Shown here piece after piece: positions 50,101 to 60,824 of a stretch of DNA of 64,000 nt. The stretch spans positions 682,001-746,000 of the forward strand of contig JAVHZZ010000017.1 of the NCBI GenBank assembly GCA_036250195.1, given 5' to 3'. The translations under genes and the position numbers were made by a program. Below the pieces are notes generated by a model, which was not told where the DNA came from, did no database searches, and saw only the letters and a list, made by a program, of their open reading frames with translations. Position 1 is the first letter of the stretch. Every line of letters starts with the position of its first letter. This stretch comes from Mixophyes australis (taxonomy: Eukaryota; Chordata; Amphibia; Anura; Limnodynastidae).

Positions 50101-53100
50101 AGGAACCAGCCACCAGATCACATGGGCAGCGCTGCGCGCTGCACTGTCGAGTCGGCCGGGTCTGAGGAGCGTGGAACAGAAGAAGAAAGAAGACAGAAAC
50201 AGGAGGGGAAAAGAAGATGAAAAGGTAAGTACAGTAAAACGGTGGGGGTGGGGGGGGGAGATAGCGGGTGACGGATGCCACACAGAAAGCAGGAAAAGAG
50301 GGAAGACAATGGCACACAGAAAGCAGGAAAAGAGGGAAGACAATGGCACACAGAAAGCAGGAAAAGAGGGAAGAGAATGGCACACAGAAAGCAGGAAAAG
50401 AGGGAAGAGAATGGCACACAGAAAGCAGGAAAAGAGGGAAGAGAATGGCACACAGAAAGCAGGAAAAGAGGGAAGAGAATGGCACACAGAAAGCAGGAAA
50501 AGAGGGAAGAGAATGGCACACAGAAAGCAGGAAAAGGGGAAGAGAATGGCACACAGAAAGCAGGAAAAGAGGGAAGAGAATGGCACACAGAAAGCAGGAA
50601 AAGAGGGAAGAGAATGGCACACAGAAAGCAGGAAAAGAGGGAAGAGAATGGCACACAGAAAGCAGGAAAAGAGGGAAGAGAATGGCACACAGAAAGCAGG
50701 AAAAGAGGGAAGAGAATGGCACACAGAAAGCAGGAAAAGAGGGAAGAGAATGGCACACAGAAAGCAGGAAAAGAGGGAAGAGAATGGCACACAGAAAGCA
50801 GGAAAAGAGGGAAGAGAATGGCACACAGAAAGCAGGAAAAGAGGGAAGAGAATGGCACACAGAAAGCAGGAAAAGAGGGAAGAGAATGGCACACAGAAAG
50901 CAGGAAAAGGGGAAGAGAATGGCACACAGAAAGCAGGAAAAGAGGGAAGAGAATGGCACACAGAAAGCAGGAAAAGAGGGAAGAGAATGGCACACAGAAA
51001 GCAGGAAAAGAGGGAAGAGAATGGCACACAGAAAGCAGGAAAAGAGGGAAGAGAATGGCACACAGAAAGCAGGAAAAGAGGGAAGAGAATGGCACACAGA
51101 AAGCAGGAAAAGAGGGAAGAGAATGGCACACAGAAAGCAGAAAAAGGGGGAAGAGAATGGCACACAGAAAGCAGAAAAAGAGGGAAGAGAATGGCACACA
51201 GAAAGCTGGAAAAGGGGGAAGAGAATGGCACACAGAAAGCAGGAAAAGGGGGAAGAGAATGGCACACAGAAAGCAGGAAAAGGGGGAAGATAATGGCACA
51301 GAAAGCAGGAAAAGAAGGAAGAGAATGGCACACAGAAAGCATGAAAAGGGGGAAGAGAATGGCACACAGAAAGCTGGAAAAGGGGGAAGAGAATGGCACA
51401 CAGAAAGCAGGGGGGGGGGAGAAAAGTGAGGATGCCACACGGGGGAGAGGGGGGGGGGGCTGTATTTTCCTACTGGATATTTATATAACCTCACATTTTA
51501 TGCATATGTAATTTAGTGTTGTTAATATGTTTACTTTGTGGCATAATATGATTTGGGGCACTACTGTATGGCATAATATGATTTGGGGCACTACTGTATG
51601 GCATAATATGATTTGGGGGCACTACTGTATGGCATAATATGATTTGGGGGCACTATTGAGGTATAATATTAACCGGGGGCAGTATTGTGGTATAAAATAA
51701 TTTGGGGGCACTATTGTACGAACTGGGGCACTATTGTGGCATAATATGATTTGGGGGCTATTAATTGAAAGTGGGGCCATTTGGGGAAAAAATAACGTCT
51801 ATTTATTTATTAAATGTGAATAGGAATTATTTAATGGCATTGATGGTTGGGGGAAATAGGTATATTTCTTAAACGTAAATGCGATTTAATTTATTGCTGG
51901 GGTTGTTTGGAGGGAGGTATATAGATTTATTTATTAAACGTGAATACTACAATTTTAATGCTGAGGCTGGAGGGAGGCCTAATTATAAAACATGGGTTGC
52001 ATTAATTAAACACCAGGGCTGGTTGGAGGTTTCTAAATTACATGTACCCATTTTTTTTTTCCAAATAGGGCCTCCAGCATTCGAGGATCCAGACAAGCAG
52101 CTACTAAAGACACCAGCAGCCACAGGTGGTGTAAGTGACAAGAACACTGGTGGGGAAGTCCCGAATTTTGATGACTGTCTCGTTTAGTGAGATTTGATCA
52201 GACTACAAGGACAGTTGGGAGGTAAGTCCCACATCACACTGTACTGCTTGTGAAGGCAAAGCTAACAGTATTGCTTGTGTATTTGTCTAACATTGTGTCT
52301 AATATGATAACCATGTTACATAATAGGGGCCCCCTGTCTTAAATAACCCAGGCCCCCCGAGCGTTAATCCAGCTCTGGTTAGCAGGAGGAATCTGATAGT
52401 TGCTCCCAGTCCCTGGACAGGACACAGCCTGCAGAGCAAGCCGAGGAGCTCTAGGTCTCACAAGATTTGGTAATCTCGTGAGACTAAGAGCTTCCCTGCT
52501 CACTTTACAGGAAGTTCCCACCCTGATGGATGTCAGCAGCATAGATAAGTACAGTGGGCTGGGGGTGTCATAATGTGCCTGGGGGGATGGCGTGATGTGG
52601 CTGGGAGGGCATGATAAATGTAATGTTTTATTATAATGTATGTATCAATGCCCCATGTTGGCCACACCCTATTTGGCGCCGCCGCTGCGCGACGGCTCAC
52701 AATTTTTTTCCTTCTTGACCTGAGGTGGGCCTGTGTACTTTAAATGCCAGGGCTGATTTTTAGTCCCAGTCCAGCCCTGAAGAGGTGTAACATAATCTAC
52801 AAGAGTAGATCAGTTAGATCTGAATATTCCCACCGGTCTGTGAGGTCATTTTGGTGAATGATGTTTGAGAACAGAGATGTCTCATGTTTATAATGACATT
52901 TACTTTTTCTGCATCCTGTTTTCTTAGTGTCGTGCACCAACACCGGATACAGCTTTAGAAAAATATCTTCTGAATTACACCTTTAAGGTATGTTCTAGAT
53001 ATACAACTTTTTAAAATATAAGTCTTCCCATCAGTAGACTCTCCATATTATATTTATTTAACACAGATGGAATATGGTTGAGGTCATGGGCCTTGCTGGT

Positions 53101-56100
53101 TGGTGATGGTTTGGTGGTGGGTGGTCTACAGCAATGTGTACATATCAGATATCTATTATGCTCCTGTTAATATGAATAATTTCTATATCTGCACCTGATA
53201 AAACTATGCTGCCCAGTCATCACAATGTATAAAATATTCTGTCTTCTTCTTACTCACCCACTTGCATGAGTATGAGTGGATGAGGTGTAAAGTAATCTCC
53301 TTCAGTAGATCATTTCGACCTGAATAGATCTGACAGTTCATAAGGCCACTATGGGGAAAGATGTTTGAGAACAGAGATCTCACATCTATAATAGAGTTCT
53401 CTGGAATCAAATTGAATAAGAAAAGGTTCCGTACAGAGAGTGCTTGTTATGTGGCCATGGTGCACTGCTGGATGACTGACAGTGATGCCTCAATCCCTGA
53501 CCGTGGTGATAGTATGGTGATGGTGATAGTATGATGTTTAAGGGCAAGTTACTCCACCCAGTGCAGAAACACAGGGCCAGGCCAGTGCCTCCTATAGAGA
53601 AGCACATGGCAGCAATCTGCACCCAGGAACTTCTAAGATAAGAGAATTATACAGGTCACTCTTTCTTGCTTTAAAGACATAAGAAGTTGGGCAGTCAGGT
53701 GACATTTTTCGGACTTTGAGGTCATTACTCATAAGATCTGGTTGACCTGCTGTCATCATATTGTGAATGTAGCAAAGGAGGCAGAGCTAGATTAAGGATT
53801 TGGGGGGCCCAGGGTACTTAAGAGAGGGGGGCCCTATGGTCTAACGTTAACAGCACAGTGCCATCATTCAGGGAGAAAGTTACTAAGTCACATAGTTCTA
53901 AACCTACTACAATAATACACTATTTAATGTCATGTGTGTATGTATATATATATATATAATAATAATAATAATAATGTAGTAATGTAGTAATCTATGTATG
54001 AAATGTAAAATTTACATAAATTCAAATTTGCAATATCATCCTAGACCCTAGTAACTCCTACTCTTGTTATAACAATTCACTGGATTTTCTCTGTATTCAT
54101 TTTAAAAACCCATATTCTCTCTCTGTAATAACATTTACTTTTTCTGCTCCTTGTTGTCCTATTAGTGCGCACCAAGACTGGAGTCACCGCCCCCAGGATT
54201 TTATCTGGATAACAGCTCGGAGGTATTTACTAAGATACAACTTTCTAAAAATATAAGTCTTCCCATCAGTGACCACTTCACATTATATTAATTTTACACA
54301 GATGGAACATAATTGAAGTTGAGGCCATTGGGCCTTGGTGGTGGTGGCGGTGGGAGGTCTAAAGCAACAGCAAGCTGGGTGGAGGGGTGGAGGGGTGGCG
54401 CAGAAAAATGGAATCCAGTTCAGATACCAGGTACAGCAGAGGATATGTGGAAAAATCACATTTCTATTATGCTTCTGCTTATATGAGTAATTTCTATATC
54501 TGGGCTTGCAAAACATTTAGATTTCTGTTGAGAACATGACAAAATATCCTACCCCACACTTGCTGCCTAGGTGTGATCTTTGGCTCAAAACTATCCTTTA
54601 TTCCCCACATCCCATCTCTATCTCTCTGACCCCCTGACCAACATTGCTGTGTGACTGGATCATATAGCCCACTGAGCACTTTTTACAGTTGCAATCTGAC
54701 CAATATACAATATATAGCACTTAACCTCATGTATCAAACTTACATTGTCCCATAGGTTGTAAGCTTGTGAGCAGGGTCCTCTTACTTCTCTGTCTGTCTG
54801 TATTACCCAGTACTGTTTTATTACTGTGTTTGTATCCATTTGTAAAGCACTATGGAATATGCTGGCGCTATATAAATAAATGATGATGATGATAGTACCA
54901 GAGGTAGCAAAAGTCAACACAAAGCCCAGGAGTAGAGCTGGACATCGGGAAATCTTCTACCTCCTGATAAAATTGATCTCTTTAGGATCGAGTGTTTGAT
55001 TCCTGAGGGTTTCCCATTTCATGCAACGTTTGTAAATATCTGCTAAATTACACTATCAGTTACTCTGATATCCTACTATTAGTCTGGGGATGGTCTTCTC
55101 ATTTGTTTGGTTCACGTGAAGTGCTATCCTGTTTTACGAGTACTAGGAATGTATCTTTGGCTGTAGCTCCTAAAATTTCAGTCCATTATTGGTATTTGGC
55201 TTCCGCATGTAGATTAATGTAACAGACGCAACACAAATATAATCTGCCATGTTTGTTAAACCATGCGCATGTCTTTTTGGCTTTGTCTACCTGTTTCTTT
55301 TATTAAGCTGACATTCTGCTATCTATATGTCCTCTGTTTCATTTCTGTCCAATGCCGTCTACTTCTACTACTAGGAATGTCTTGTTATGATTGGTTACTA
55401 CAAGTTACAGCTCATCTGTGATATCTCCATCAGCTTAAAAAAACAAAACAACTTAATGCACATGCAGCCCCAGGAGTGAATTGCGTAAAACTAATGGTTG
55501 CTTCATGGTTAGGATATTGTACCTGTGTACATGGTTTACCCCATTGTGTAGTCATTCTTTTCATATGCAAACATTTTATCAACAGTCAGAATTCTCAGCA
55601 TCTGATGAAGTGAAGACAACTGAAGATGCTGGATGTGAAGTTCCCATCAATGAGGTATGGTGGCTTTTTGACTTCATATTTAGATGGATTCTATTATCCT
55701 CTGCAAAAGGTCTGATTGGAGGAAACAGATAGATCAGGGGGCGGCTTTGCTAAGTGCAGATAAGGCGCACAACTGTGTCTAGTTTTGCACTGTTATTTTA
55801 ATGAGCTAGTTTGGGAGGAGAAGCTGCTTTTAAGGAAGCAACTGAATGTTTTGATGTTTGTATATGAGCCTTAGAGCTTCTGTAGTTCATCACATGACTT
55901 TATTAGAACACATAATGGTGAAGGAAGCTGGTAAAATTCATTATGTCCGCACAATTTGTGCTCTTTAATTAAGTTACATTCAGAGGAGGGAATTCAATTG
56001 ACAGCATTACTCGTGAGAATAACGCGTTCCTTGCACTATTAATGTTACTACGGTAATAGTGCACATTATTACCGTTAGTACGGTAATCTCAACATTGATT

Positions 56101-56706
56101 TTCGCTTGCAGCTCTGAAAGCCTTGAGTAGAGAGCCGCGTTAAAATTATCGTACTAACGATAATAGGGCGTGGGCTGCGTTATTCTCACGAGTAACGCTG
56201 CCAATTGAATTCCCCCATAGAACATCCAGGCCTGCGATAATAACTAATCCTTGTTACATTTACTAAGATCAGTATCAGTTTTCTTAGCAGGCGTGGACTC
56301 AAACTTTTTTCCCCTACAGAATACACATGAGAAACAGACAGCAACAGAACGTCTTCATGCTGTATGCAGCTTGGTCTCAGACTGTACACCATCCCCACCA
56401 GAAAGACCGCATGCCTCCATTGACAACATCCCTTCTTCCATTCCCGTGGTCATCACTACATCACCGCAGGTGGACACAAGAGAGATCACCATCGAGAATG
56501 ATGCACAAGCAGATTTTTCATTCTTCTGTTTGTGCTCATGGTGCTGCCTTCCAGCAGACCAGCAGCAGCGGAGGCAACAGCAAACATCTGGCCCCCGGAG
56601 ATCTCGTCTTCAGTCCCTGTGGAGGTGGATTCGTAAAAGATGTGGAAGGGTGGTTTCTGTGAGCAACATCAGTGGAAACCAAGACAATGGCAGCGCTGGG
56701 AACTGA
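47024..56706 (+). CDS. Split gene with repeated mini-exons (unknown family)
   Basis: Joined exons: 47024-47101, 48528-48587, 49255-49314, 49518-49577, 52928-52987, 54166-54222, 55586-55654, 56320-56706. All introns are phase 0 with GT-AG ends. Predicted protein is 276 aa: N-terminus 1-26 (METLVGDPNDTSQRNKENIA), five Ser/Pro repeats of 19-20 residues (27-125, pattern SxPxSPPxGFYxxSSSE), an acidic exon (126-148) and a C-terminal exon (149-276). The last has SPP sites, a Cys cluster CLCSWCC (218-224), a Gln/Arg stretch and a basic tail LQSLWRWIRKRCGR. There is no signal peptide, no clear membrane segment and no known domain. The Cys cluster could be palmitoylated or bind metal (inference). The first exon is presumably supplied by the array at 41510-44545. 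Function unknown. Confidence 0.6.
47446..48203. mobile_element. MITE pair, one nested in another
   Basis: The outer ends GGGCCAGATTCATGTTCAGA and GTTCGGACTTGAATCAGGCCC are flanked by TAT (47443-47445, 48204-48206). Inside, about 47600-47883 matches the MITE at 45245-45540 and ends ACGAATCAGGCCC. Lies in intron 2 of the mini-exon gene. Confidence 0.65.
48528..48587 (+). CDS. Mini-exon repeat 1
   Basis: 60 bp, acceptor CGGTTGTCTTAG, donor GTATTTTC. Reads ESVSSPKSPPQGFYVGSSSE. The flanking intron sequence on both sides is also repeated around the other mini-exons. Confidence 0.65.
48810..48935. repeat. Short tandem repeat in intron
   Basis: TGCCCCCTTGATGATTATAA and variants occur three times at a spacing of about 45-60 bp. 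Confidence 0.5.
49255..49314 (+). CDS. Mini-exon repeat 2
   Basis: 60 bp, acceptor CGGTTGTCTTAG, donor GTATTTTC. Reads ESVSRPQSPPRVFYMGSSSE. The closest relative is repeat 1, including about 90 bp of downstream intron. Confidence 0.65.
49518..49577 (+). CDS. Mini-exon repeat 3
   Basis: 60 bp, acceptor GATTGTCTTAG, donor GTAAGTTA. Reads EDVSSAGSAPPGVHLDSSLA. Confidence 0.65.
50278..51412. repeat. 34-bp minisatellite, about 33 copies
   Basis: The unit CACACAGAAAGCAGGAAAAG plus AGGGAAGAGAATGG is very uniform in the first 25 copies. Two units are 33 bp, and the last ones carry AGGGGG or GCTGG variants. The unit has no stop codon in most frames and 34 is not a multiple of 3, so long open frames arise on both strands. 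They do not look like genes. Confidence 0.95.
51528..51760. repeat. About 30-bp tandem repeat
   Basis: GGCATAATATGATTTGGGGC plus ACTACTGTAT recurs about six times with growing divergence. It lies inside the hAT element. Confidence 0.8.
52928..52987 (+). CDS. Mini-exon repeat 4
   Basis: 60 bp, acceptor CTGTTTTCTTAG, donor GTATGTTC. Reads CRAPTPDTALEKYLLNYTFK, the most divergent repeat, but the introns on both sides match those of the others. Confidence 0.6.
53390..54165. other. Intron sequence between mini-exons 4 and 5
   Basis: The repeated intron pattern breaks at about 53393 and resumes near 54040, so about 650 bp here is foreign to the unit. (TA)n and (AAT)n runs lie at 53941-53974. No gene is recognised. 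Confidence 0.4.
54166..54222 (+). CDS. Mini-exon repeat 5
   Basis: 57 bp, acceptor GTTGTCCTATTAG, donor GTATTTAC. Reads CAPRLESPPPGFYLDNSSE, one codon shorter than the others and still phase 0. Confidence 0.65.
54540..54894 (+). mobile_element. L2-type LINE remnant, 3' end
   Basis: LGVIFGSKLSFIPHIPSLSL in the plus frame near 54568-54630 matches the LGVxFDxxLxFxxHI motif of L2 ORF2. After an internal deletion a 3' UTR ends GCGCTATATAAATAAATG and then ATGATGATG. The tail matches that of the SINE at 30185. Confidence 0.6.
54895..55585. other. Intron sequence, unassigned
   Basis: No exon-like or repeat feature is recognised. Confidence 0.3.
55586..55654 (+). CDS. Acidic exon of the mini-exon gene
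   Basis: 69 bp, acceptor TTTTATCAACAG, donor GTATGGTG. Reads SEFSASDEVKTTEDAGCEVP, then INE. Confidence 0.55.
55986..56216. mobile_element. MITE with GGGAATTCAATTG termini
   Basis: About 37-bp inverted ends (GGGAATTCAATTGACAGC and its inverse near CTGCCAATTGAATTCCC), plus an inner TACGGTAATAGTGC palindrome. No clear duplication. It lies in the last intron of the mini-exon gene. Confidence 0.65.
56320..56706 (+). CDS. Terminal exon of the mini-exon gene
   Basis: 387 bp, acceptor TTTTTCCCCTACAG, open for 128 codons to a TGA. The Cys cluster (FFCLCSWCCLP) and the Arg/Trp tail lie in its second half. No AATAAA is obvious close by, so the 3' end is open. Confidence 0.6.
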   Translation, partial: NTHEKQTATERLHAVCSLVSDCTPSPPERPHASIDNIPSSIPVVITTSPQVDTREITIENDAQADFSFFCLCSWCCLPADQQQRRQQQTSGPRRSRLQSLWRWIRKRCGRVVSVSNISGNQDNGSAGN

Positions 56707-57420
56707 GACATACCATCATGCGGCATACAGGGTGAGCTCATGTCTTGCACTGAAGGGTTAAGTTGTTACATAGTCTGATTCTACACATACTAACCTAGGA
56801 AACACCTATATTGTACTGATGCACTATCCACAATGTTCTACACATATATACACCAAGAAAATAATAATCAGATTCTGTTGGCTGAATCCCAAGGATTCAA
56901 CTGAACACAAATCTTCCTAAACCTGCTAGGAATTATCCACATTTTAATCCAAATTCAGGATTCTGTACATCAATATATTTTACATATAATACATTTTCCA
57001 CATTTAGAAATATAGCTGTAACATAAGTCTTCTAGTTTTACTCTTTCCTTCACCATCAGCCATCTAAAGATACAATATATTTACATAAATTAGTGGTCTT
57101 AAGTATGGATTTAACCAAATCTACCAGAGATCTTTAATTCTTCATATAAAACCTGCACATACTACAAATGTATTAGAAACATGAAATTATCTGATAGAAG
57201 AGGACTGGTGACTGTATCCGTCAGTGCAAGACATTTCCCCTGTTCATGAGCACGGAAAGATGGACACTGTTGCTGATTTAACACCAGATGTTTCATATAG
57301 ATATATAGATATATAGATATATAAATATAAAGATCTATTTGTTTAATTTAAAATATACAGATATAGATGTTTATGTAATATGCTTAAAATATTGGTAGTT
57401 ACAAAAAAACAAAAAAAACA
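56707..57420. other. Downstream sequence of the mini-exon gene
   Basis: Probably 3' UTR followed by AT-rich DNA; an (ATAG)n-like run lies at 57297-57330 and A runs at 57403-57427. No ORF. Confidence 0.35.
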
Positions 57421-57589
57421 AAAAAATTATTATAAGAGTAAGAGAGGGCTGGGATTAGAAGTGATATAAACACTGAGGGTGCATGTAGATGAAAAGGTTA
57501 AGGTGACTGGAGGGTCAGGTTCAGGGCAGGATCATGCGTCCTCCCTGGCAGGTCATCGAGTGTCCCCTGCACGATTGCCTCAAATTTAG

Positions 57590-58099
57590 TTGACCCAGGT
57601 CAGCGAGCAGGTCCAGTCGCGGTCGGCTGACCGTAGTTTGTTTACTTTAGCACTGTTGGTGGATGCGGGGACTGCGGCTCCTGGGCCGGGGAGATCTCTT
57701 TCTGTTTCTCCCTCTGCAGGTTCGGCTGGTTGTGTGACATCAGGTCAGAGGTCTGGGCGTGCTTCTTATGCGGAAGCCGCATCTACGGCCATGGTGGGCC
57801 CGTCATCACGTGTGGAAGGTGGTAGTCGTGGATCAGTTGGTGAGCATGCCAGTAGGGTGTCTGGTTCTAGCCCTGATTCCAGCTCTTCTACCTCTGGGAG
57901 TGAGGTTCCGGACAGGTCTGGGAGGGCAGACACAAGATTGATGAAGCTCCTGGAGAGGAAGTTGTGTAGTACCTGCCATAGGGCGGGGTTGGAAGGTGTT
58001 TGTTCCAATGAAGGAAGCAGGATATTGAGGGATGATGTGGTGCGCTGTTCCAATACAGCCGTCAGGAGGATATTAGGGGCCGGGTGCGTGGTAAGATAG
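57590..58099 (+). CDS. ORF1-like frame of the outer Ngaro element, copy 2
   Basis: 169 residues without interruption: MTQVSEQVQSRSADRSLF at the start, a Ser/Gly-rich middle, and ERKLCSTCHRAGLEG near the end. In copy 1 the same frame is split by the gypsy insertion. No recognised domain; the gag-like role is inferred from position. Confidence 0.5.
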   Translation: MTQVSEQVQSRSADRSLFTLALLVDAGTAAPGPGRSLSVSPSAGSAGCVTSGQRSGRASYAEAASTAMVGPSSRVEGGSRGSVGEHASRVSGSSPDSSSSTSGSEVPDRSGRADTRLMKLLERKLCSTCHRAGLEGVCSNEGSRILRDDVVRCSNTAVRRILGAGCVVR

Positions 58100-58512
58100 G
58101 CACAGGTTGTTTTGTGAATATGTTTGCCATCACTAATAAGGCTACAGATGATTTGGCAGCATCAAGGTCACACTCTGGCGTGTTGATGAGGCATATCGAG
58201 AAATTGTCATACCTGGTTATTGAAATTGACACTGTTGCAGGGTGTTGTAAGCTTCCAATGGAGAAAGTGGCTAAGTTGAGGGGTGTGATTGATTCGTTTC
58301 AGGGTAAGTGTAAGGTGCAGTAAAAACAGGTGCAGTCACTGCTTGGCCTGCTTAATTTTGCTTGTAGAGTGATACCCATGGGTAGGGTTTTTTGCCAGAA
58401 GTTAGAGAGGGCTACGGTTGATATTACAAAAGCAAGGCATTTTGTGAGGATATCCAAGGAAATTAGAGATTATATGGCTATGTGGTGCATGTTCTTGGAA
58501 AATTTTAAATGA
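58084..58512 (+). pseudogene. RT thumb fragment, copy 2
   Basis: Same reading as 6174-6602 with the same in-frame TAA (at about 58321), so the break predates the duplication. SLLGLLNFACRVIPMGRVFC is intact. Confidence 0.75.
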
Positions 58513-59289
58513 GTTTGAAGCTGCTTTGTTTCGGCTTGAGTGTGTAAAGGCTTTTTTCATGGCTTTCAGAAATACAACAGAGGGATTGAATGAGACCGAG
58601 GTGATATAAACACTGAGGGGGCAGGCAGAGGAAAAAGTACAGGCATACCAGGAGTTAACTTATCTGGGTTGTGGTAGAAATCTGAGTTATCCAATCAGTG
58701 GAGCCGGAAGGGGAGGGGTTTGCTTTCCTGAGGAGGCTTATAACATATAGGAAAAGGATGTGACTTCCTCTTGCCGGATAGATTTGTTAAGTGAGTATGG
58801 GCTCTCTGCTGTCCTGGTAAGTATTGCTACATAAACTTTTTTCACTGTGTTTTTTAACTGTGTTATACTGTTTTTGGTATTGCATTTATTGCTGTTATCG
58901 TGGTAATTTAAGTTGTATTTTCAGTGTTCTTTTCTTTTCACATTTCTTCCCAATCCATTCTCCTCCTTGTTTTCTCCACCTTATCTTTTTCCCCTAGTTC
59001 TTGTCCCTGCCCCCCCCCCCTTTCCCCTCTCTCTTTTTCTTGTTTGTTTTTTGTTACCTTTTCCTTCCCCCATTATGCTCCGGGCCAAGAGAGTTAGGGT
59101 TCCACCCCACCGCCTCCCTGAGGCTTGTTCCCCCCCCTCAGCCCTTAGTAAGCAGCGAGCCCAGATCCGGGCCTCGCCGACGGGTGTTTCCTCTTCCCCC
59201 CTCTCGGGTAGTGGGGTGGGTGTCCCCGGCGGCTCCGCTGCGGCCGCGGCGGCTAGAAAAGTTTCTGCGCATGCGCGACGACGCGCACG

Positions 59290-59558
59290 CATATAGGGAT
59301 ATGTCTCCTGCTCCCGGTGGTTATTGGCTTAGACATAGTAATGGTTTTCCCTTTACAAAGTTTCAATTTTCAGCGGTATTCAAAATATGCGTGGTTAAGC
59401 TTGGTTTGAGTGCAGCGGACTATGGGACGCATTCCTTTAGGATAGGGGCAGCTACGGTAGCGGCAGAAGAGGGTGTGTCTGAGCAGAGCATTATGGCTTT
59501 GGGTAGATGGAAGTCTAAGTGTTTTAAGCGGTATGTCAGGCCAGCTGTGGCCCTCTAG
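59290..59558 (+). pseudogene. Tyrosine recombinase, C-terminal half, copy 2
   Basis: It reads YRDMSPAPGGYWLRHSNG, GTHSFRIGAATVAAEEG and RYVRPAVAL. The 110-bp deletion happens to place it in frame with an upstream frame from 59001, giving a 185-codon open frame whose first part is not the true ORF1 frame. Confidence 0.8.
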
Positions 59559-59841
59559 CCTTAGACAGGGCGATGTAATAAGGCTGACCTATGACGTTGC
59601 GTTGCTTACCTTGTTGAAAGGGAGCGCGGAGGGTTTTGCCATTTCTTTTCTCCGGGGGCCTGATTGGCGGTGGCACCCCGGGGTTTCCGTTTTTACCTCC
59701 GCATGGGTCACCCTGCGTTATGCGCGAATGTGGCATTTTTTTGTTTTCAGTATTAATTATGTTTTACGTTTTGCCATTTAATTTACTACTAATAAATTAC
59801 TCCATGTTGCAGGTGTACGTCAGGATGGGAGGAGTATTTGA

Positions 59842-60375
59842 CTGGTAGGCCATTCATTTGTTTTTTGGGCCGGTAAGAGCGGCCCTGCTCATGATGTGAG
59901 CAAATTTTCCAGGGCGGAGTCAATAAGATGGATAGGTGTTAGGGGTATGCGTTGGGCATCTCTGTTGAAGATACTAAAAGACACAGAGAGTAGGTTTGGG
60001 AGCCCTTTAGAACTTATAATTCACCTTGGGGGGAATGACCTGGGTAAGTGGTCCAGTTTAGAGCTCATTGAACATATAAGATCTGATGTCGGGGCCATTA
60101 AGTTACATTGGCCAACAGTTCACCTTACATGGTCCGATATTATCCCTAGGCGCAATTGGAGAGGGGCGGATAAACCAGCACGGATTGAGAAAGCTCGTGG
60201 GAAGGTAAATAGGGCGGTTCGAAAGATCTTTCAGGAAGTAGGTGGTGGCTGCATTAGTTATCCGTCCATAAGGGCTGTGTTGACACAGTACTATAGGCCC
60301 GATGGTGTACATTTGTCTGATTTGGGTATGGCATACTTTATAGAGCAGATATTTGGTTTTCTTGTTTGGCTATGA
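59842..60375 (+). pseudogene. SGNH-type hydrolase, copy 2
   Basis: 178 codons, with the same blocks (LVGHSFVFWAG, HLGGNDLG, DGVHLSDLG) and the same TGA before the first codon as copy 1. A few amino-acid differences are seen (for example RRNWRGAD for RRNWTGAD). Confidence 0.8.
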
Positions 60376-60824
60376 GAGGTCGGTTGGTGGCGGGCTGCGG
60401 TTCCTGGTGGGAAACCTTAGCTGTAGCAGTAAGCAGCCCAATCAGCGGCCATTTTGTTACATTGAAGGCGTAGTAGGCACTCTCCTCTTAAAGGGATTGG
60501 GCAATTAGCAGAATAGCTCTTCGGGGTTAAGGGGCTCCTCTTAGGCGGGCGGGCCTCAGCTAATATGCCAAATGGGGGAGTTTAGCATTTTACGCCTAGT
60601 CGAGTCCAAATTAGTTTGGACAGAATTTACAACTAGTAGGTGTGGCCTGGATGCTGATTGGTCTGTTTATGTTGGCCACCAATTTTTCCCCAGCAGGTTT
60701 CGCCTATAATAAATTCCTGACCTTTCAAACGCCAATTCAAGTCTCTGTGTCGTTATTTTAGTTGTTAAGTTAACTCTGGTAAATGTTAAAGATGGTATAG
60801 AAATTTGTCCACCATAAGCGGTTT

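Larger units (their letters stand above)
49942..52779. mobile_element. hAT-type element carrying a minisatellite
   Basis: Ends CAGGGCCGGACTGG and CCAGTCCAGCCCTG. It is flanked by AAGAGGTG on both sides (49934-49941, 52780-52787), the 8-bp duplication of hAT elements. It is 2838 bp. A GC-rich 5' part with a donor-like GTAAGTAC at 50225 is followed by the 34-bp array, a 30-bp array (51540-51760) and a transposase-start-like segment (52068-52187, GPPAFEDPDKQLLKTPAATG). No hAT catalytic core is found, so it is non-autonomous. It sits in the intron between mini-exons 3 and 4. Confidence 0.85.

Noticed and set aside
50278..51412. CRISPR-like direct repeats
   Set aside because: Units follow each other with no spacers and the genome is eukaryotic.
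49844..51511. Several 340-508-codon open frames on both strands
   Set aside because: They come from a stop-free 34-bp tandem repeat read in different frames; no non-repeat domain, and the flanks belong to a hAT element.
52068..52187. Possible extra exon of the mini-exon gene (GPPAFEDPDKQ...)
   Set aside because: It has an acceptor-like TAG and a donor-like GTAAGT, but phase 0 reading hits a stop, and it lies inside the hAT element.
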